Numbered from the stretch's first letter, positions 41,828 through 51,470 are shown. The stretch: 64,000 nucleotides of DNA from Sphingobacteriales bacterium (GCA_016219985.1 JACRJO010000029.1:124001-188000), one strand, 5' to 3'. The notes: generated from the sequence alone by a model not told the origin. Numbers and translations are program-made.

Positions 41828-43483
41828 TTATCGCTTCACGGCGAACACGGTGCTTTTATCCGGCAGTCCTTTGGAAGAACGAAGCACCAGCAGGTACACA
41901 CCGCTTGCAAGGCGCTCCAGGCCAAAAGAGGCCGTGGTTCCATTGACAGCTTGCTGTGCCTGCAGGTTCCCGCTCATATCATAGATCAGGGCCAGGTTAT
42001 AATGGGCCGGATCGGGGTTCGTTACGGTGATCCGGTCCTGTGCAGGATTGGGATACACCGTTGCCGCTGCTATTACCGTTTCGGCAGCTGCAGTTTTTGC
42101 CATAGTCCCGGATTCCATTCCCGGACGGTCATCAGTCCCGCAGCCATGCCCGTGGCGGGCGGGGGCCAGCCGGAGCGCAAAGGAACTGAAATAACTGCTG
42201 CCCCCGGTTATGCTGTCCAGGTCATTGGTATTCCCGATAGCAATAAGCCGGTTTTCCCGGTCAGCAATGCCCTGCAGCAGGAAATGGGAACGCTGAAAAG
42301 ACACACTGTCGGGTGCGATGAAATTTTCCTCCCTTTGCCCGTTCTTTTTCAATTGCAGGGCAAAGCCTTTCGAAAAATAGGGCCCGCTTTTTCTTTCGCC
42401 GATCACATACAGGCGGTCTTCCCCGGCTGTAACAATTGTTTTCAGGATACAACTGTCCTGCGAAAAAGGAAAAGCCTGGCTCCAGTACAGGGAGCCGTTA
42501 CGGGACCGGATGCGGCTGAGCCGGCATTGGGAACCGGTAGTAAGGTATTGGGACAGCAGCGCATAGATATTTCCTTCTTCATCCAGTTTAAGGTCATCGA
42601 GGTTGGTGCCCGTGGCCGGAAAATAATTTTTCCGGTAGATCGTATTCCCTGTTTGCCGGGATACTTTATAGAGGTACATAGACTGGCCATCCGGTCCTTC
42701 CGTTGTACCATAGAGCAAGAGGTTGTCGTCCCGGTCGAGTGTGGAACTGAAACTCAGCCGCGCCGGATCGGCCTGATAGGTTCTTGCCTGCAGCAACTGC
42801 CCCGCCGCACTGATCTTTTGCACCCTGATATCGGGAAAAAAAGTATAGGAATCCTCAATGATGCGGACGGTACCGTTTCTTTCAATATGAATTCTTGCAA
42901 AGGAAGTGGAGACGGAATCCATCCGGCTCCAGCGGGTCACAAGGTTCCGGTCTGTTTTAAGGATAAAGGAGGCGGGGCTGTAACCCGGCCCGTCAGGATA
43001 CTGTCCATCCCCGGCGAGGTAGACATTGCCGTCCTTATCAGTTTCAAAAGCATTCAGGTTGAAGAGGCTGTATGCATTGGGAAATGAAAGTGTTCTTTGC
43101 GCTTTCACCTGCAGGTTGCTGTCCAGTTTATACAATGTGTATTGCGGATCCTGCGCAAAGGGAAAACTCCGGATCAGCAGGTAGATACTGTTCCGGTAAC
43201 CGGCCTTCATTTCCATCATGGCATAAGAACCGGAAAGAAAAAAAGCCCGTTGTTCGGCGCCGCCGGTAGTTGATTTGGAGATCTTCCAGGTATAGTTCTC
43301 ATTATTGATCTGCCAGAGATAGGCGGCCACAAAAGAATGAGGTGTCAGGGACTGTATCTGCGAGGCATACGTGCCATTGGGTTGTACATGGCCATCCTGC
43401 GACTGGTACCATTGTACCTGGGCATCCATGGATAATTGCAAACAAACTAAGAGCAGCAGGAAGGCAGATGCGGGTGTTTTCAT
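41828..43483 (-). CDS. Secreted T9SS cargo with a repeated-strand (propeller-like) body
   Basis: 551 residues with a signal peptide (about 1-21, ending SMDAQ). The body reads as repeated short strands with YLAGDGQYPDGPG, NLLLYGTTEGPDGQSMYLYK, DRLYVIGERKSG and NRLIAIGNTNDLDS, a rhythm like a beta-propeller or SBBP-type repeat. The C-terminus is a type A T9SS sorting domain: VYPNPAQDRITV, then GLERLASGVYLLVLRSS and a basic end (AVKR). It would be exported by Sec and the T9SS and modified or anchored at the surface. No enzyme motif seen. Its terminator is shared with the convergent amidohydrolase gene. Confidence 0.83.
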   Translation of the reverse strand: MKTPASAFLLLLVCLQLSMDAQVQWYQSQDGHVQPNGTYASQIQSLTPHSFVAAYLWQINNENYTWKISKSTTGGAEQRAFFLSGSYAMMEMKAGYRNSIYLLIRSFPFAQDPQYTLYKLDSNLQVKAQRTLSFPNAYSLFNLNAFETDKDGNVYLAGDGQYPDGPGYSPASFILKTDRNLVTRWSRMDSVSTSFARIHIERNGTVRIIEDSYTFFPDIRVQKISAAGQLLQARTYQADPARLSFSSTLDRDDNLLLYGTTEGPDGQSMYLYKVSRQTGNTIYRKNYFPATGTNLDDLKLDEEGNIYALLSQYLTTGSQCRLSRIRSRNGSLYWSQAFPFSQDSCILKTIVTAGEDRLYVIGERKSGPYFSKGFALQLKKNGQREENFIAPDSVSFQRSHFLLQGIADRENRLIAIGNTNDLDSITGGSSYFSSFALRLAPARHGHGCGTDDRPGMESGTMAKTAAAETVIAAATVYPNPAQDRITVTNPDPAHYNLALIYDMSGNLQAQQAVNGTTASFGLERLASGVYLLVLRSSKGLPDKSTVFAVKR

Positions 43484-43621
43484 ACATGCGGATTTAGTGA
43501 AAGGAAACTATACCCTTCCGGCACAAGAATCATGCATAACCGGGCCAAACAGGCCATTTCCGGGAAAACAGGTACCCCCGCACAGGGTTGATACGATGTG
43601 GGTGCGGGGAAATAACAGGGA

Positions 43622-45298
43622 TTAATTCAGGAGCATTTCTCTTGCATTTTCCATGGCGGCGGCAGTGGGCTTTTCCCCGCTGAGCATTTTGGCAATGCTG
43701 CTGATCCGTTCTTCGGTACTGAGCAGGCGGATATGGGTCTTCACCAGGTCTTTCACAATTTCCTTGTAAACAAAAAAATGCGCATCGGCTTTCCCGGCGA
43801 TCTGCGGCTGGTGGGTGATGCAGATGACCTGGCGAGCGGTGGCCAGTCCCTTCATGATGATGCTGACCTGGCGGGCGGCCTCGCCGGAAATACCGGTATC
43901 GATTTCATCGAAGATCATGGTGGGCAGGTCCACGGATTGCGCCACCAGCGATTTAATACAAAGCATCAGCCGGCTTCGTTCACCGCCGCTGGCTACTTTA
44001 CGCAGGGGTTGAAACTGGCCTTCCTTTCCACTTTTACCGGCAGGCAGGTTAGCGTCGAAAAGGAATTCGATCGTATCCGCGCCGGTTTCATTCAGGGGCA
44101 CGGTACTGATGACCGTTTTCAGTTGCGCATTGGGCATACCCACCTGTACCAGCAGTTTATTGACTTTTTCATCAAAGGGCTTCACCTGTTTGGCCCGGCC
44201 CCCCGATATTTTTTTTGCCAGGCCCCCGGCCAATTCAAATAACTGGCGGCTTTCGGTTTCCTTTTGTTCAATCAACTGATCAATCTGTAAGACGGCCTGC
44301 AGTTTTTCTTCCAGCTGCTGCTGAATCTCCAGCAGTTCCCGGGTGCTGCTGACCCCGTGTTTCTTTTGCAGTTTATACCCCAGGGACAGCCGTTCATTCA
44401 GTCGTTCAACCCGTTCGGGATCATACTGGATATGATCATTGATACGATCCACATCCCCGGCAATATCCTGCAGTTCGATTTGTGCCGATTGCAGCCGTTT
44501 CAGCAGGGCGGGAAGATCCGGATGATAACCTGTATAACTGTTCAGCTGGTTCATGATTACTTTCAGCTGCTGCACCACCGGCTGCTCCCCTTCCCGGAGT
44601 TCAAAAAATGCTTTATTCAATGCCGCCTTGATCCCTTCCGAGTTGTTCAGCAATTTCAGTTCGGCATCCGTTTCCTCCAGTTCATTTTCTTTAAATCCCG
44701 CTTCCTCCAGTTCGGTAAACTGGAACCGGTTATAATCGGCTTCTTTATCAAACTGTGCTTTCTGTTGCTTCAGTGCATCGGCCTCCTTCTTCACCTGCTG
44801 CCATTTTTTAAATACCTGCTGGTATTCTTCCAGCAGCGGGGCATGCCCGGCCAGGGCGTCGATGACTTCGCGCTGAAAATCCGATTCGCCCAGTTCAAGC
44901 GTATCAAACTGCTGGTGCAGGTCTACCAGCAATACACTTAATTGCTGCAGTTGTGAAAGATTGACCGGGGTATCATTGATAAAGGCCCTCGATTTCCCAT
45001 TGCTGCCAATTTCCCTGCGCAGGACCAGTTCTTCCTCTGTGTCCAGTTCATTAGCTTTCAGGAAGGCAGCTACGGCTTGTTTGTGCCCGGCATTAAAAAA
45101 ACCCTCCACCACGCATTTCTTTTCTTTTTTAACCAGGGCGGCCGCATCCGCTCTTTCACCCAATATCAATCCAAGCGCGCCCATGATAATGGATTTACCG
45201 GCGCCGGTTTCCCCGGTAATCACATTGAGGCGCCCGGAAAAATCTATTTCCAGTTCATCGATAATGGCATAATTGGAGATGGAAAGCCGCTTCAGCAT
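43622..45298 (-). CDS. recN: DNA repair protein RecN
   Basis: An SMC-like ATPase that acts at double-strand breaks and supports RecA-dependent repair. 558 residues with the N-terminal half of the ATPase (ITGETGAGKSIIMGALGLIL, P-loop about residues 29-36), two long coiled-coil arms (about 150-350, rich in Gln, Glu and Lys), and the C-terminal half with VASGGERSRLMLCIKSL (signature) and PTMIFDEIDTGISGEAARQV (Walker B), then VICITHQPQIA. Length normal. The gene lies on the minus strand after the zinc-ribbon gene; a terminator separates the two. Confidence 0.96.
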   Translation of the reverse strand: MLKRLSISNYAIIDELEIDFSGRLNVITGETGAGKSIIMGALGLILGERADAAALVKKEKKCVVEGFFNAGHKQAVAAFLKANELDTEEELVLRREIGSNGKSRAFINDTPVNLSQLQQLSVLLVDLHQQFDTLELGESDFQREVIDALAGHAPLLEEYQQVFKKWQQVKKEADALKQQKAQFDKEADYNRFQFTELEEAGFKENELEETDAELKLLNNSEGIKAALNKAFFELREGEQPVVQQLKVIMNQLNSYTGYHPDLPALLKRLQSAQIELQDIAGDVDRINDHIQYDPERVERLNERLSLGYKLQKKHGVSSTRELLEIQQQLEEKLQAVLQIDQLIEQKETESRQLFELAGGLAKKISGGRAKQVKPFDEKVNKLLVQVGMPNAQLKTVISTVPLNETGADTIEFLFDANLPAGKSGKEGQFQPLRKVASGGERSRLMLCIKSLVAQSVDLPTMIFDEIDTGISGEAARQVSIIMKGLATARQVICITHQPQIAGKADAHFFVYKEIVKDLVKTHIRLLSTEERISSIAKMLSGEKPTAAAMENAREMLLN

Positions 45299-45376
45299 TT
45301 GAAAAGCAAATTAGGTTTTTGAGCCGGAATATGGGTCACCCCTGCATAAACTTTTTCACGGGCAGGGTCGCGGGAC

Positions 45377-45408
45377 AAAAAAATAAGGTCCCGCGGGAGC
45401 AGGACCTT
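45377..45408 (-). terminator. Intrinsic terminator after the zinc-ribbon gene
   Basis: Minus strand: AAGGTCC and GGACCTT arms over a ten-base loop, then ATTTTTTT (plus-strand run of seven A at 45377-45383). Lies 25 bp after the stop codon of the zinc-ribbon gene and upstream of recN. Confidence 0.75.
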
Positions 45409-45432
45409 TGTAGCAGTAATTTTTTTACCCGG

Positions 45433-46188
45433 TTATTTTAATTCCACATTATTGCCCAGTTCTTCATCCACCAGGATACGTCCGCAGTTCTCGCAGATCA
45501 TGATTTTTTTATGCTGGCGGATCTCGCTTTGCTTTTGCGGGGGGATCGCGTTAAAACAACCACCACAGGCATCCCGCTCAACGGGTACCACGGCGAGGCC
45601 GTTGCGGTAACTGTGCCGGATCTTTTCATAACTGGCCAGCAAGCGGGGTTCCACATGTCCCTTGGCTTCAGCCGCCAGTTTGGCATAATGTTTTTCTTCT
45701 TTTTCGTTGGCCGCGATAATCTTTTCCAGCTCCCCTTTCTTGTTGGCCAGCACGCCTTCCTTGGCAGCGATATTCTTTTTGGCCTTCTCTAAGAGCAGGG
45801 CTTTCTCCGCGATTTCTTCGGTCGCATCCTTGATATGCTTTTCCGCCAGTTTCATTTCCAGCTGCTGCATCTCGATCTCTTTGTTGACGGCTTCGAATTC
45901 GCGGTTATTCTTTACGTTGGTACTTTGCTTTTCGTATTTCTTGACCAGCGCTTCGGATTCCTTGATCGCGTTTTTGCGTTGCTCAATAAAATCAGTCACA
46001 CCATTAATCTCTTCCTCGATACGGGTTTGACGGGCATGCAGACCGGTGATCTCATCTTCCAGGTCGGCCACTTCCATCGGTAACTCCCCTTTCAGGATCT
46101 TGATCTCATCCATTTTGCTCTCAATTTTCTGGAGCGTAACGAGGGAGGTCAGTTTTTCTTCTACGGAAAATTCTTTAACGTGTGCCAT
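45433..46188 (-). CDS. Coiled-coil protein with C-terminal C4 zinc ribbon
   Basis: 251 residues. About 170 residues of highly charged coiled coil (VTLQKIESKMDEIKILKGEL, KKYEKQSTNVKNNREFEAVN) are followed by a zinc ribbon with Cys pairs CGGCFNAIPP and MICENCGRILVDE, as in the zf-RING_7 / CT398-type family (C4-type zinc ribbon domain proteins). Likely cytoplasmic; suggested roles in the family include scaffold or nucleic-acid binding functions, none settled. It lies directly downstream of the NIF3-like gene on the same strand, a pairing common in Bacteroidota. Confidence 0.88.
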   Translation of the reverse strand: MAHVKEFSVEEKLTSLVTLQKIESKMDEIKILKGELPMEVADLEDEITGLHARQTRIEEEINGVTDFIEQRKNAIKESEALVKKYEKQSTNVKNNREFEAVNKEIEMQQLEMKLAEKHIKDATEEIAEKALLLEKAKKNIAAKEGVLANKKGELEKIIAANEKEEKHYAKLAAEAKGHVEPRLLASYEKIRHSYRNGLAVVPVERDACGGCFNAIPPQKQSEIRQHKKIMICENCGRILVDEELGNNVELK

Positions 46189-46245
46189 TTTCAGGTTTAG
46201 TATTTGAAAGTTTGACGTTTGAAGGGGACCGGCCCCGGTTTTACC

Positions 46246-47343
46246 TCATGTAAAATACCGTACAGGGTTGGTTTCCACCTCAGTTTTAAGGACGGCAAAG
46301 GTAGGGAATTTTTTGGCTAAAACTTCCTGCAGGAGGGGGATGGTGAATTGCTCTGTTTCAAAATGACCGGGATCTGCAATTAAGAGCCGGCTGTTAGCAT
46401 CAAAGAACTCATGGTACTTCATATCCCCCGTAATATACGCCTCCGCTCCAGCTGATAAAGCTTTGGAAATCAGAAAACTACCTGCTCCCCCGCAAACCGC
46501 TACTTTTTTTACCGGTCGTCCGGATAAAGCGGTATGGCGGATCAGGGGCGTGCCGAATACTGTTTTGACGAGCCGCAGGAACGCCTCCTCATCCAGGGCT
46601 TCCGGCAATTCCCCTAATAAGCCGGAACCGGTTTCCGGGTGCGGGTTAGTTAGTTCCACCACATCATAAGCCAGCTCCTCATAGGGATGGGCGGCCTTCA
46701 GGGCCCCGAGCAGGGCCGGTTGCAACGGCGAAGGGAAAACCAGTTCCATTTTTATTTCTTTTTCGGTATGCCGCCGGTTCTTTTCTCCCACAAAGGGCTT
46801 TGCCGCTTGCCCCGCTTTGAACGTACCGGTACCCTCGCTGTTGAAACTGCATTCGCTGTACTGGCCGATCCGGCCACCCCCTGCTTCAAAGAGGGCATCC
46901 CGTACTGCTTCCGCATGATCCGCCGGTACAAACGTGAATAATTTCCTCAGGGTATTTTCCCGGGCCGACAGGATGGATCTTTTTTGTAGGCCCAACTCGT
47001 CAGCGATCCGCCCATTGACACCGGAGAATATATTATCCAGGTTGGTATGGATGGCATAGATGGCAATATCCTTTTTTATGGCCGTGATGATCGTCTGTTC
47101 CACATAATTTTTCCCGTTGATCTTTTTGAGTCCCCCGAAAATGACCGGGTGATGTGCCACCACCAGGTTGCAACCCCGGGCAATGGCTTCCTTCACCACC
47201 GCTTCCGTGGCATCAAGCGAACAAATAATACCGGTGCATTCCCAGCCGGCATTCCCGGTGATCAGCCCGGCGTTATCATAGGACTCCTGCAGGGATGGCG
47301 GGGCCCATGATTCGAGAAAAGAAACAATGGATGCTATTTTCAT
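46246..47343 (-). CDS. NIF3-like dinuclear metal centre protein (YqfO type)
   Basis: 365 residues of the NIF3/DUF34 family: a hexameric protein with a two-metal site. Metal-ligand regions: VVAHHPVIFGGLKKINGK (N-terminal HHP motif), YAIHTNLDN, and the C-terminal AYITGDMKYHEFFDA and DPGHFETEQFTIP. The middle (about 130-245, FTFVPADHAEAVRDALFEAG onward) is the PII-like insertion seen in YqfO, explaining the extra 100 residues over E. coli YbgI. Function unsettled; GTP cyclohydrolase-type activity has been proposed. A TAACTTCC box ends four bases before the ATG. Confidence 0.9.
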   Translation of the reverse strand: MKIASIVSFLESWAPPSLQESYDNAGLITGNAGWECTGIICSLDATEAVVKEAIARGCNLVVAHHPVIFGGLKKINGKNYVEQTIITAIKKDIAIYAIHTNLDNIFSGVNGRIADELGLQKRSILSARENTLRKLFTFVPADHAEAVRDALFEAGGGRIGQYSECSFNSEGTGTFKAGQAAKPFVGEKNRRHTEKEIKMELVFPSPLQPALLGALKAAHPYEELAYDVVELTNPHPETGSGLLGELPEALDEEAFLRLVKTVFGTPLIRHTALSGRPVKKVAVCGGAGSFLISKALSAGAEAYITGDMKYHEFFDANSRLLIADPGHFETEQFTIPLLQEVLAKKFPTFAVLKTEVETNPVRYFT

Positions 47344-47475
47344 GACCGGAAGTTACATCAATAGCTATTTACGCGGAAAGCCCTTAAAAACATTGCCCGG
47401 AATTTCCGGAATTGTACTATCTTTTACTCCCCTTAGCCCTTTGAATCACTGCCTTTCCGATTCATTCACGTCAAA

Positions 47476-48108
47476 ATGCTAGCCATGCTCAGGAGAACAA
47501 CTGGCCGTCTTTTACTTTTGCTGTTAGTGGTAACGGGTTCAGCGGGAACCATCAAGGATAATTCCCTTTCAAAAGCGGAACGAAAATATGCGATCACGCT
47601 GATGAAGGAATCGCATAAGGATATCGTGAAAGCCACAAAAGGCCTGTCTGCTGCCCAACTGGACTTTAAAACGGCCCCCGACCGCTGGTCGGTAAAAGAA
47701 TGTGTTTACCATATTGCCGCTGCTGAAAAATTACTCTGGACCATGTTTGAAGGGGCCATGAAAAATCCCCCCAATCCCGAGAAAAGACAGGAAATAAAAG
47801 TACAGGATGAAGCGCTGGTGCAAATGGTCCAGGACCGTAGCAAAAAGAACCAGGCGCCGGAGCCGATACAACCTAAAAACACGGGGTACAAGAACCTGGC
47901 AGACGCCCTGGCTGATTTTAAAGCCACCCGGACCGAACACATTAAATACATCAGGAATTCCACGGAAGACATGCGGGACCGGGTCGTGCAAATGCCCTTC
48001 GGCTGGATTGACTGTTACCAACTCTATATTTTTATCGCGGCCCACAGTAAAAGGCATACCCTGCAGCTGAACGAGGTGAAGGCGGCAGCAGGTTTCCCCG
48101 CTGAATAG
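47476..48108 (+). CDS. Exported DinB-like protein
   Basis: 210 residues: a signal peptide (LLLLLLVVTGSAGTIKD; start at 47476 or at the ATG three codons later) followed by one DinB-like four-helix bundle with the metal-binding His pattern: RWSVKECVYHIAAAEKLLW and YIFIAAHSKRHTLQLNEV (HxxxH). Members of the family bind a divalent metal and include thiol-transferases, but most are uncharacterised. A signal peptide on a DinB-like protein is less usual and places it in the periplasm. Monocistronic; an AT-rich inverted repeat follows. Confidence 0.85.
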   Translation: MLAMLRRTTGRLLLLLLVVTGSAGTIKDNSLSKAERKYAITLMKESHKDIVKATKGLSAAQLDFKTAPDRWSVKECVYHIAAAEKLLWTMFEGAMKNPPNPEKRQEIKVQDEALVQMVQDRSKKNQAPEPIQPKNTGYKNLADALADFKATRTEHIKYIRNSTEDMRDRVVQMPFGWIDCYQLYIFIAAHSKRHTLQLNEVKAAAGFPAE

Positions 48109-48114
48109 TTTTAC

Positions 48115-48315
48115 TGATTATTTATTATTCGATTATTAATTATTACAAAGCGGGGCGAATCTGTGTTTTACTGAGAAAGTCTTAAAGCAGGCTGGATACT
48201 TCTTTATATAATCCACAGCTCAGCCTTATTTCATTTACGCTTATCAGGTTATTACTGCCTGTAATAAATATTCAACCTGAAGCCAATAATCAATAATCCA
48301 ATAATTACCAATCCT
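48115..48315. repeat. AT-rich inverted words flanking a short gap
   Basis: Left: TGATTATTTATTATTCG and ATTATTAATTATTAC. Right (from about 48277): CCAATAATCAATAATCC and AATAATTACCAATC. The right side is the reverse complement of the left words. About 130 bp without any gene lie between. It separates the DinB-like gene from the convergent MG2/plug gene and may act as a two-way transcription barrier. Confidence 0.65.
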
Positions 48316-48327
48316 CATCTAAGAAGC

Positions 48328-50724
48328 CTATTTTGAAATAATCTTCTCCAGACTGATCAGCTTCCCCGAAGTCGTCATTCCTTCCACCACCACGCGGAAA
48401 CGTTTGGTACGATCGCTGTTATAAAAACTGACAGGTATCACCGGGTTCACATTATTGACAAAAATATTCGGCCGCCAGTCAAGGGTAATGCGGGTATCGG
48501 GCTTGAACAATAAAGAATGATCGGTTTTATAATCCGGTACATAAAACTCCTTCACCACAGAGAAACCCTGGTAAGTAATCAGGTCACCCCGGGATGAGCT
48601 GGTGATATCAGCGCCTTTCCGGGTATAGATGGCCATGGCTCCCCCGGCCCCGCCGCCTGTGGCCCCGATAAAGGTACTGTACAGTTTCACCAGTGCGATC
48701 TCCGAAGGCGGCAAGGTGGCGATCACGGTGGCATCGGTCTCAATCTCGTTCAGGTACACGGTCATGGGAATCGGTCCCAGCGAGCTTATCGTCGGACCCT
48801 GCCGGTAATAAAGTTTATACTCATTGCCATCAGTAGCCACATCCAGGCCCGGTATCCGTAGTTGCAGGTAATCAAAAATATTCGCCTCAGTTGCAAACTC
48901 TTCGGAATTCACCAGGTCGATGGTTTTTTCCGCGGTCCCGCTGAACGCCCCCCGGGTGTATTGCTCATCCAGCAGATCGGTCGGATTTTTCTTTTTCACT
49001 TTCAGGGTGATCTCTTCTAACATCAGGCCATTGGCTTTCCGGATCGCATCGAAATCATCTGCCATTTTTTGTTGCTGGCCGGGCAGGGAAGCTCCTGCAA
49101 AAAAAGAAGGACCCGGAAGGGCAACCGGGTAAGTCCGGCCCAGTGTATCACTGGTCATCTTCACATCAATATACTGGCTTTTCTTTCCCCGGATATCCAA
49201 TATAAAAATACGGGCATCTCCAAAAAACAACAGCGAATCGAGTTTGAAATTTCCCTGTTTATCGGTCGTGATAAACTGCGCATTCCGCCGCATCCCTTCC
49301 GCGGTAATCAGGGCAAGCAGTGGTTTCTCCGAAAAACCCCGGTTGGTACCACCCAGGGTAATCCTCCCGGTGACCGTAATATAAGAGGGGTCAGCAAATG
49401 GCAGGGGTTGTTTTACTTTATTGGCCAGTTCTTCCCAGCGGAATCTTCTCCAGCCATGGGTCATCATCAGCAGGTCGGCAGCCGTTTTTACCGAATCATC
49501 TTCAGAAGACAAATACCAGGCAGGATTATGAATATACCCCCGCAGGTCGGCGGTCAGCAACAACCCGGAAAATATATTTTCGGGCCGCTGAGGCGAGAGG
49601 GCATAGTCGGCATCGGTAATCGATACTGATAAACTCCCCTGCACCGTATCCTTTATCAGTATCTTAAAATGATTCCTGCCTTTCTCCGCAAAGCTCAGGG
49701 TATCGGTACGCAGTTCTGCCGCCCGGATATATTCTTTATTGTTGACAAAGAACAGCCGTTCCGCCAGGGGCAGGCCTTCCCGGGTAAAAACAGTGACCTG
49801 CATGATCCCGGAATTCAGTTTTTCCGTATTCAGCACCCCCTGCGTTTCATCTTTGGCAGCAGGCAGTTCCTGCCGGAACAATACATGATGCTGCATTTGC
49901 CCGATCATGTAGGCTGCCCTCAGGGACGGATTGTCTGTTCGCTGGTGAATCTCAAAAAATCCTCCCTGGGGATGGGGGATGATGGAAAAGACCACTCCTT
50001 TCTCCGCAGCAACCGGTAGCGGGTAGGTTTTTCCCGGAACCGCATCGTTGAGCCGGGCAGTATATTGTTCGCCTGCCTCCGGGGCCAGTTCAAACATTCC
50101 CATCCCGTCATGATAGGAACTGAAGGAAGCAACTTCCTGCCCTTTGCTGTTATTGATTGTACCGCTTATGTTAACCGGGAGGCCTTTTTCATCGGTGGCT
50201 TTGTACGCGATGGTATTGGTGAATCCGCTGACCAGGTTGCCCCCTTCGGGAAAAAAATCAAGCAGGATAGTATGTGTTGTGACAGCCGGCTCTGTTTTGA
50301 CGGGTTTTTTCCCGAAGATGAACAGCTTCTTTTTGTACACATAGTCGATCCCATTGTTCAGCATCGTTGGGGTATAGGCCCGGACCAGGTACATACCGGT
50401 CACCAGGGTATCGGGTAGTTCAAACTGACCATATGTACTGGCCAGCATCACCGGCAGGACTTTACGGGAAAGAATAACAGAAGATTCATTCAGCAGTTCC
50501 ACGTACAATACAGAACTGATGGTATCGGGCTGGTAATCGGAATAAAGGTAGGCTTTGAACCAGGCGGTTTCCCCGGCGAGGTAATTGTCCCGGTCAAAAT
50601 GCAGCCAGATTTTTTCCAGCGGGGCCCGTTGGTACCATTGAAGCAACAGGTCAGCGGGCGCCTGGGAATTTCCATTCCGCAACAGGGCGGTAAAAATGAC
50701 AAAAAGCAGCAGTTTCCTTTTCAT
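48328..50724 (-). CDS. MG2 (macroglobulin-like) and TonB-plug-like protein without a barrel
   Basis: 798 residues with a signal peptide (about 1-20, ending NGNSQAP). An alpha-2-macroglobulin MG2-type domain follows (IWLHFDRDNYLAGETAWFKA, about 38-57), then several further beta domains, a carboxypeptidase-regulatory-like domain (about 450-530, YITVTGRITLGGTNRGFSEK), and near the end a plug-like domain (about 615-710: FDYLQLRIPGLDV, then VYLNEIETDATVIATLPPSE and GGAMAIYTRKG). No barrel follows the plug. Probably envelope-associated; such proteins recur in Bacteroidota without known role. A TAATTTCG box lies 21 bases upstream of the ATG. Confidence 0.78.
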   Translation of the reverse strand: MKRKLLLFVIFTALLRNGNSQAPADLLLQWYQRAPLEKIWLHFDRDNYLAGETAWFKAYLYSDYQPDTISSVLYVELLNESSVILSRKVLPVMLASTYGQFELPDTLVTGMYLVRAYTPTMLNNGIDYVYKKKLFIFGKKPVKTEPAVTTHTILLDFFPEGGNLVSGFTNTIAYKATDEKGLPVNISGTINNSKGQEVASFSSYHDGMGMFELAPEAGEQYTARLNDAVPGKTYPLPVAAEKGVVFSIIPHPQGGFFEIHQRTDNPSLRAAYMIGQMQHHVLFRQELPAAKDETQGVLNTEKLNSGIMQVTVFTREGLPLAERLFFVNNKEYIRAAELRTDTLSFAEKGRNHFKILIKDTVQGSLSVSITDADYALSPQRPENIFSGLLLTADLRGYIHNPAWYLSSEDDSVKTAADLLMMTHGWRRFRWEELANKVKQPLPFADPSYITVTGRITLGGTNRGFSEKPLLALITAEGMRRNAQFITTDKQGNFKLDSLLFFGDARIFILDIRGKKSQYIDVKMTSDTLGRTYPVALPGPSFFAGASLPGQQQKMADDFDAIRKANGLMLEEITLKVKKKNPTDLLDEQYTRGAFSGTAEKTIDLVNSEEFATEANIFDYLQLRIPGLDVATDGNEYKLYYRQGPTISSLGPIPMTVYLNEIETDATVIATLPPSEIALVKLYSTFIGATGGGAGGAMAIYTRKGADITSSSRGDLITYQGFSVVKEFYVPDYKTDHSLLFKPDTRITLDWRPNIFVNNVNPVIPVSFYNSDRTKRFRVVVEGMTTSGKLISLEKIISK

Positions 50725-50877
50725 TGATAAAGTTATAAGTCCCCGCGAAATTACCTCATAATTACAAACCAGGAGCAGGCCCCTGTTAAGAGTAGTATAA
50801 TTCCCCTTGCCGCAAGCAATTTACCTGTTGGATAAGCTGGCTAATATGTCTATTTTGTGAAGACATAAACCGGATAT

Positions 50878-51288
50878 ATGAAAAAACACCTCATGGCTTT
50901 CAGCCTGGTCCTTCTGTTGACCGGTTGCAAGAAAGCAATTCAGAACGCCCAGGAGGACCTGGTTATCAGGGCCATGACGGACGGCCAGTGGGTGATTACC
51001 AGTTTCACCCTGAACAGCGCCGATATCAGTTCCGATTTCACCAACTACCGGTTTAAGTATTACAGTAACAAAACAGTAGATGCGATCCATAATGGCGCTG
51101 TTGAAAAAACAGGCACCTGGGAAGGCAATGCCAATGCAATGAGCATTTGGGCCAATTTTGCCAGTCCTCCCTACCCGCTGACCCTGATAAACGGAACCTG
51201 GCAGATTACCCGGAACAGCTGGACCTATGTGGAAGCCTCGCAAACCAGCGGGACTGATATAAAAACCCTGCGATTAGATAAACAATAG
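50878..51288 (+). CDS. Small lipoprotein, lipocalin-like
   Basis: 136 residues with a clear lipobox (VLLLTGCKK, lipidated Cys17). The mature part looks like a small beta-barrel: MTDGQWVITSFTLNSADISS, then FKYYSNKTVDAIHNGAVEKT and TLINGTWQITRNSWTYVEAS, a pattern close to lipocalin-like domains of Bacteroidota lipoproteins. Role unknown. A TATTTTG sequence, one base short of the -7 consensus, lies 21 bases upstream. The 182-bp gap to the next gene has no supported feature. Confidence 0.75.
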   Translation: MKKHLMAFSLVLLLTGCKKAIQNAQEDLVIRAMTDGQWVITSFTLNSADISSDFTNYRFKYYSNKTVDAIHNGAVEKTGTWEGNANAMSIWANFASPPYPLTLINGTWQITRNSWTYVEASQTSGTDIKTLRLDKQ

Positions 51289-51470
51289 CATTACATGTAT
51301 TTTCGTTCCCTTTTCGTACACCCGTGTTAAACAATCCGTCCTGATCCCTGTCTTACTCACAACGGTTATTCCATTATAATTTGTTGTACGGAAGAAATAG
51401 TCGGACCAAAAGGGGTTATAGGAATAGTTTTTGTAAGTAATATGGTCCCCCAATTTAAACCAGCTACCTG

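Noticed and set aside
41807..43087. A 426-codon open frame opposite the T9SS cargo gene
   Set aside because: Rich in Arg, Gly and Cys, no signal or motif, and opposite a gene with a clear signal peptide and sorting domain: a shadow of strong codon bias.
43576..43609. CCCCGCAC / GTGCGGGG hairpin downstream of recN
   Set aside because: Eight-base arms but no T tract after it on the minus strand; too weak to call a terminator.
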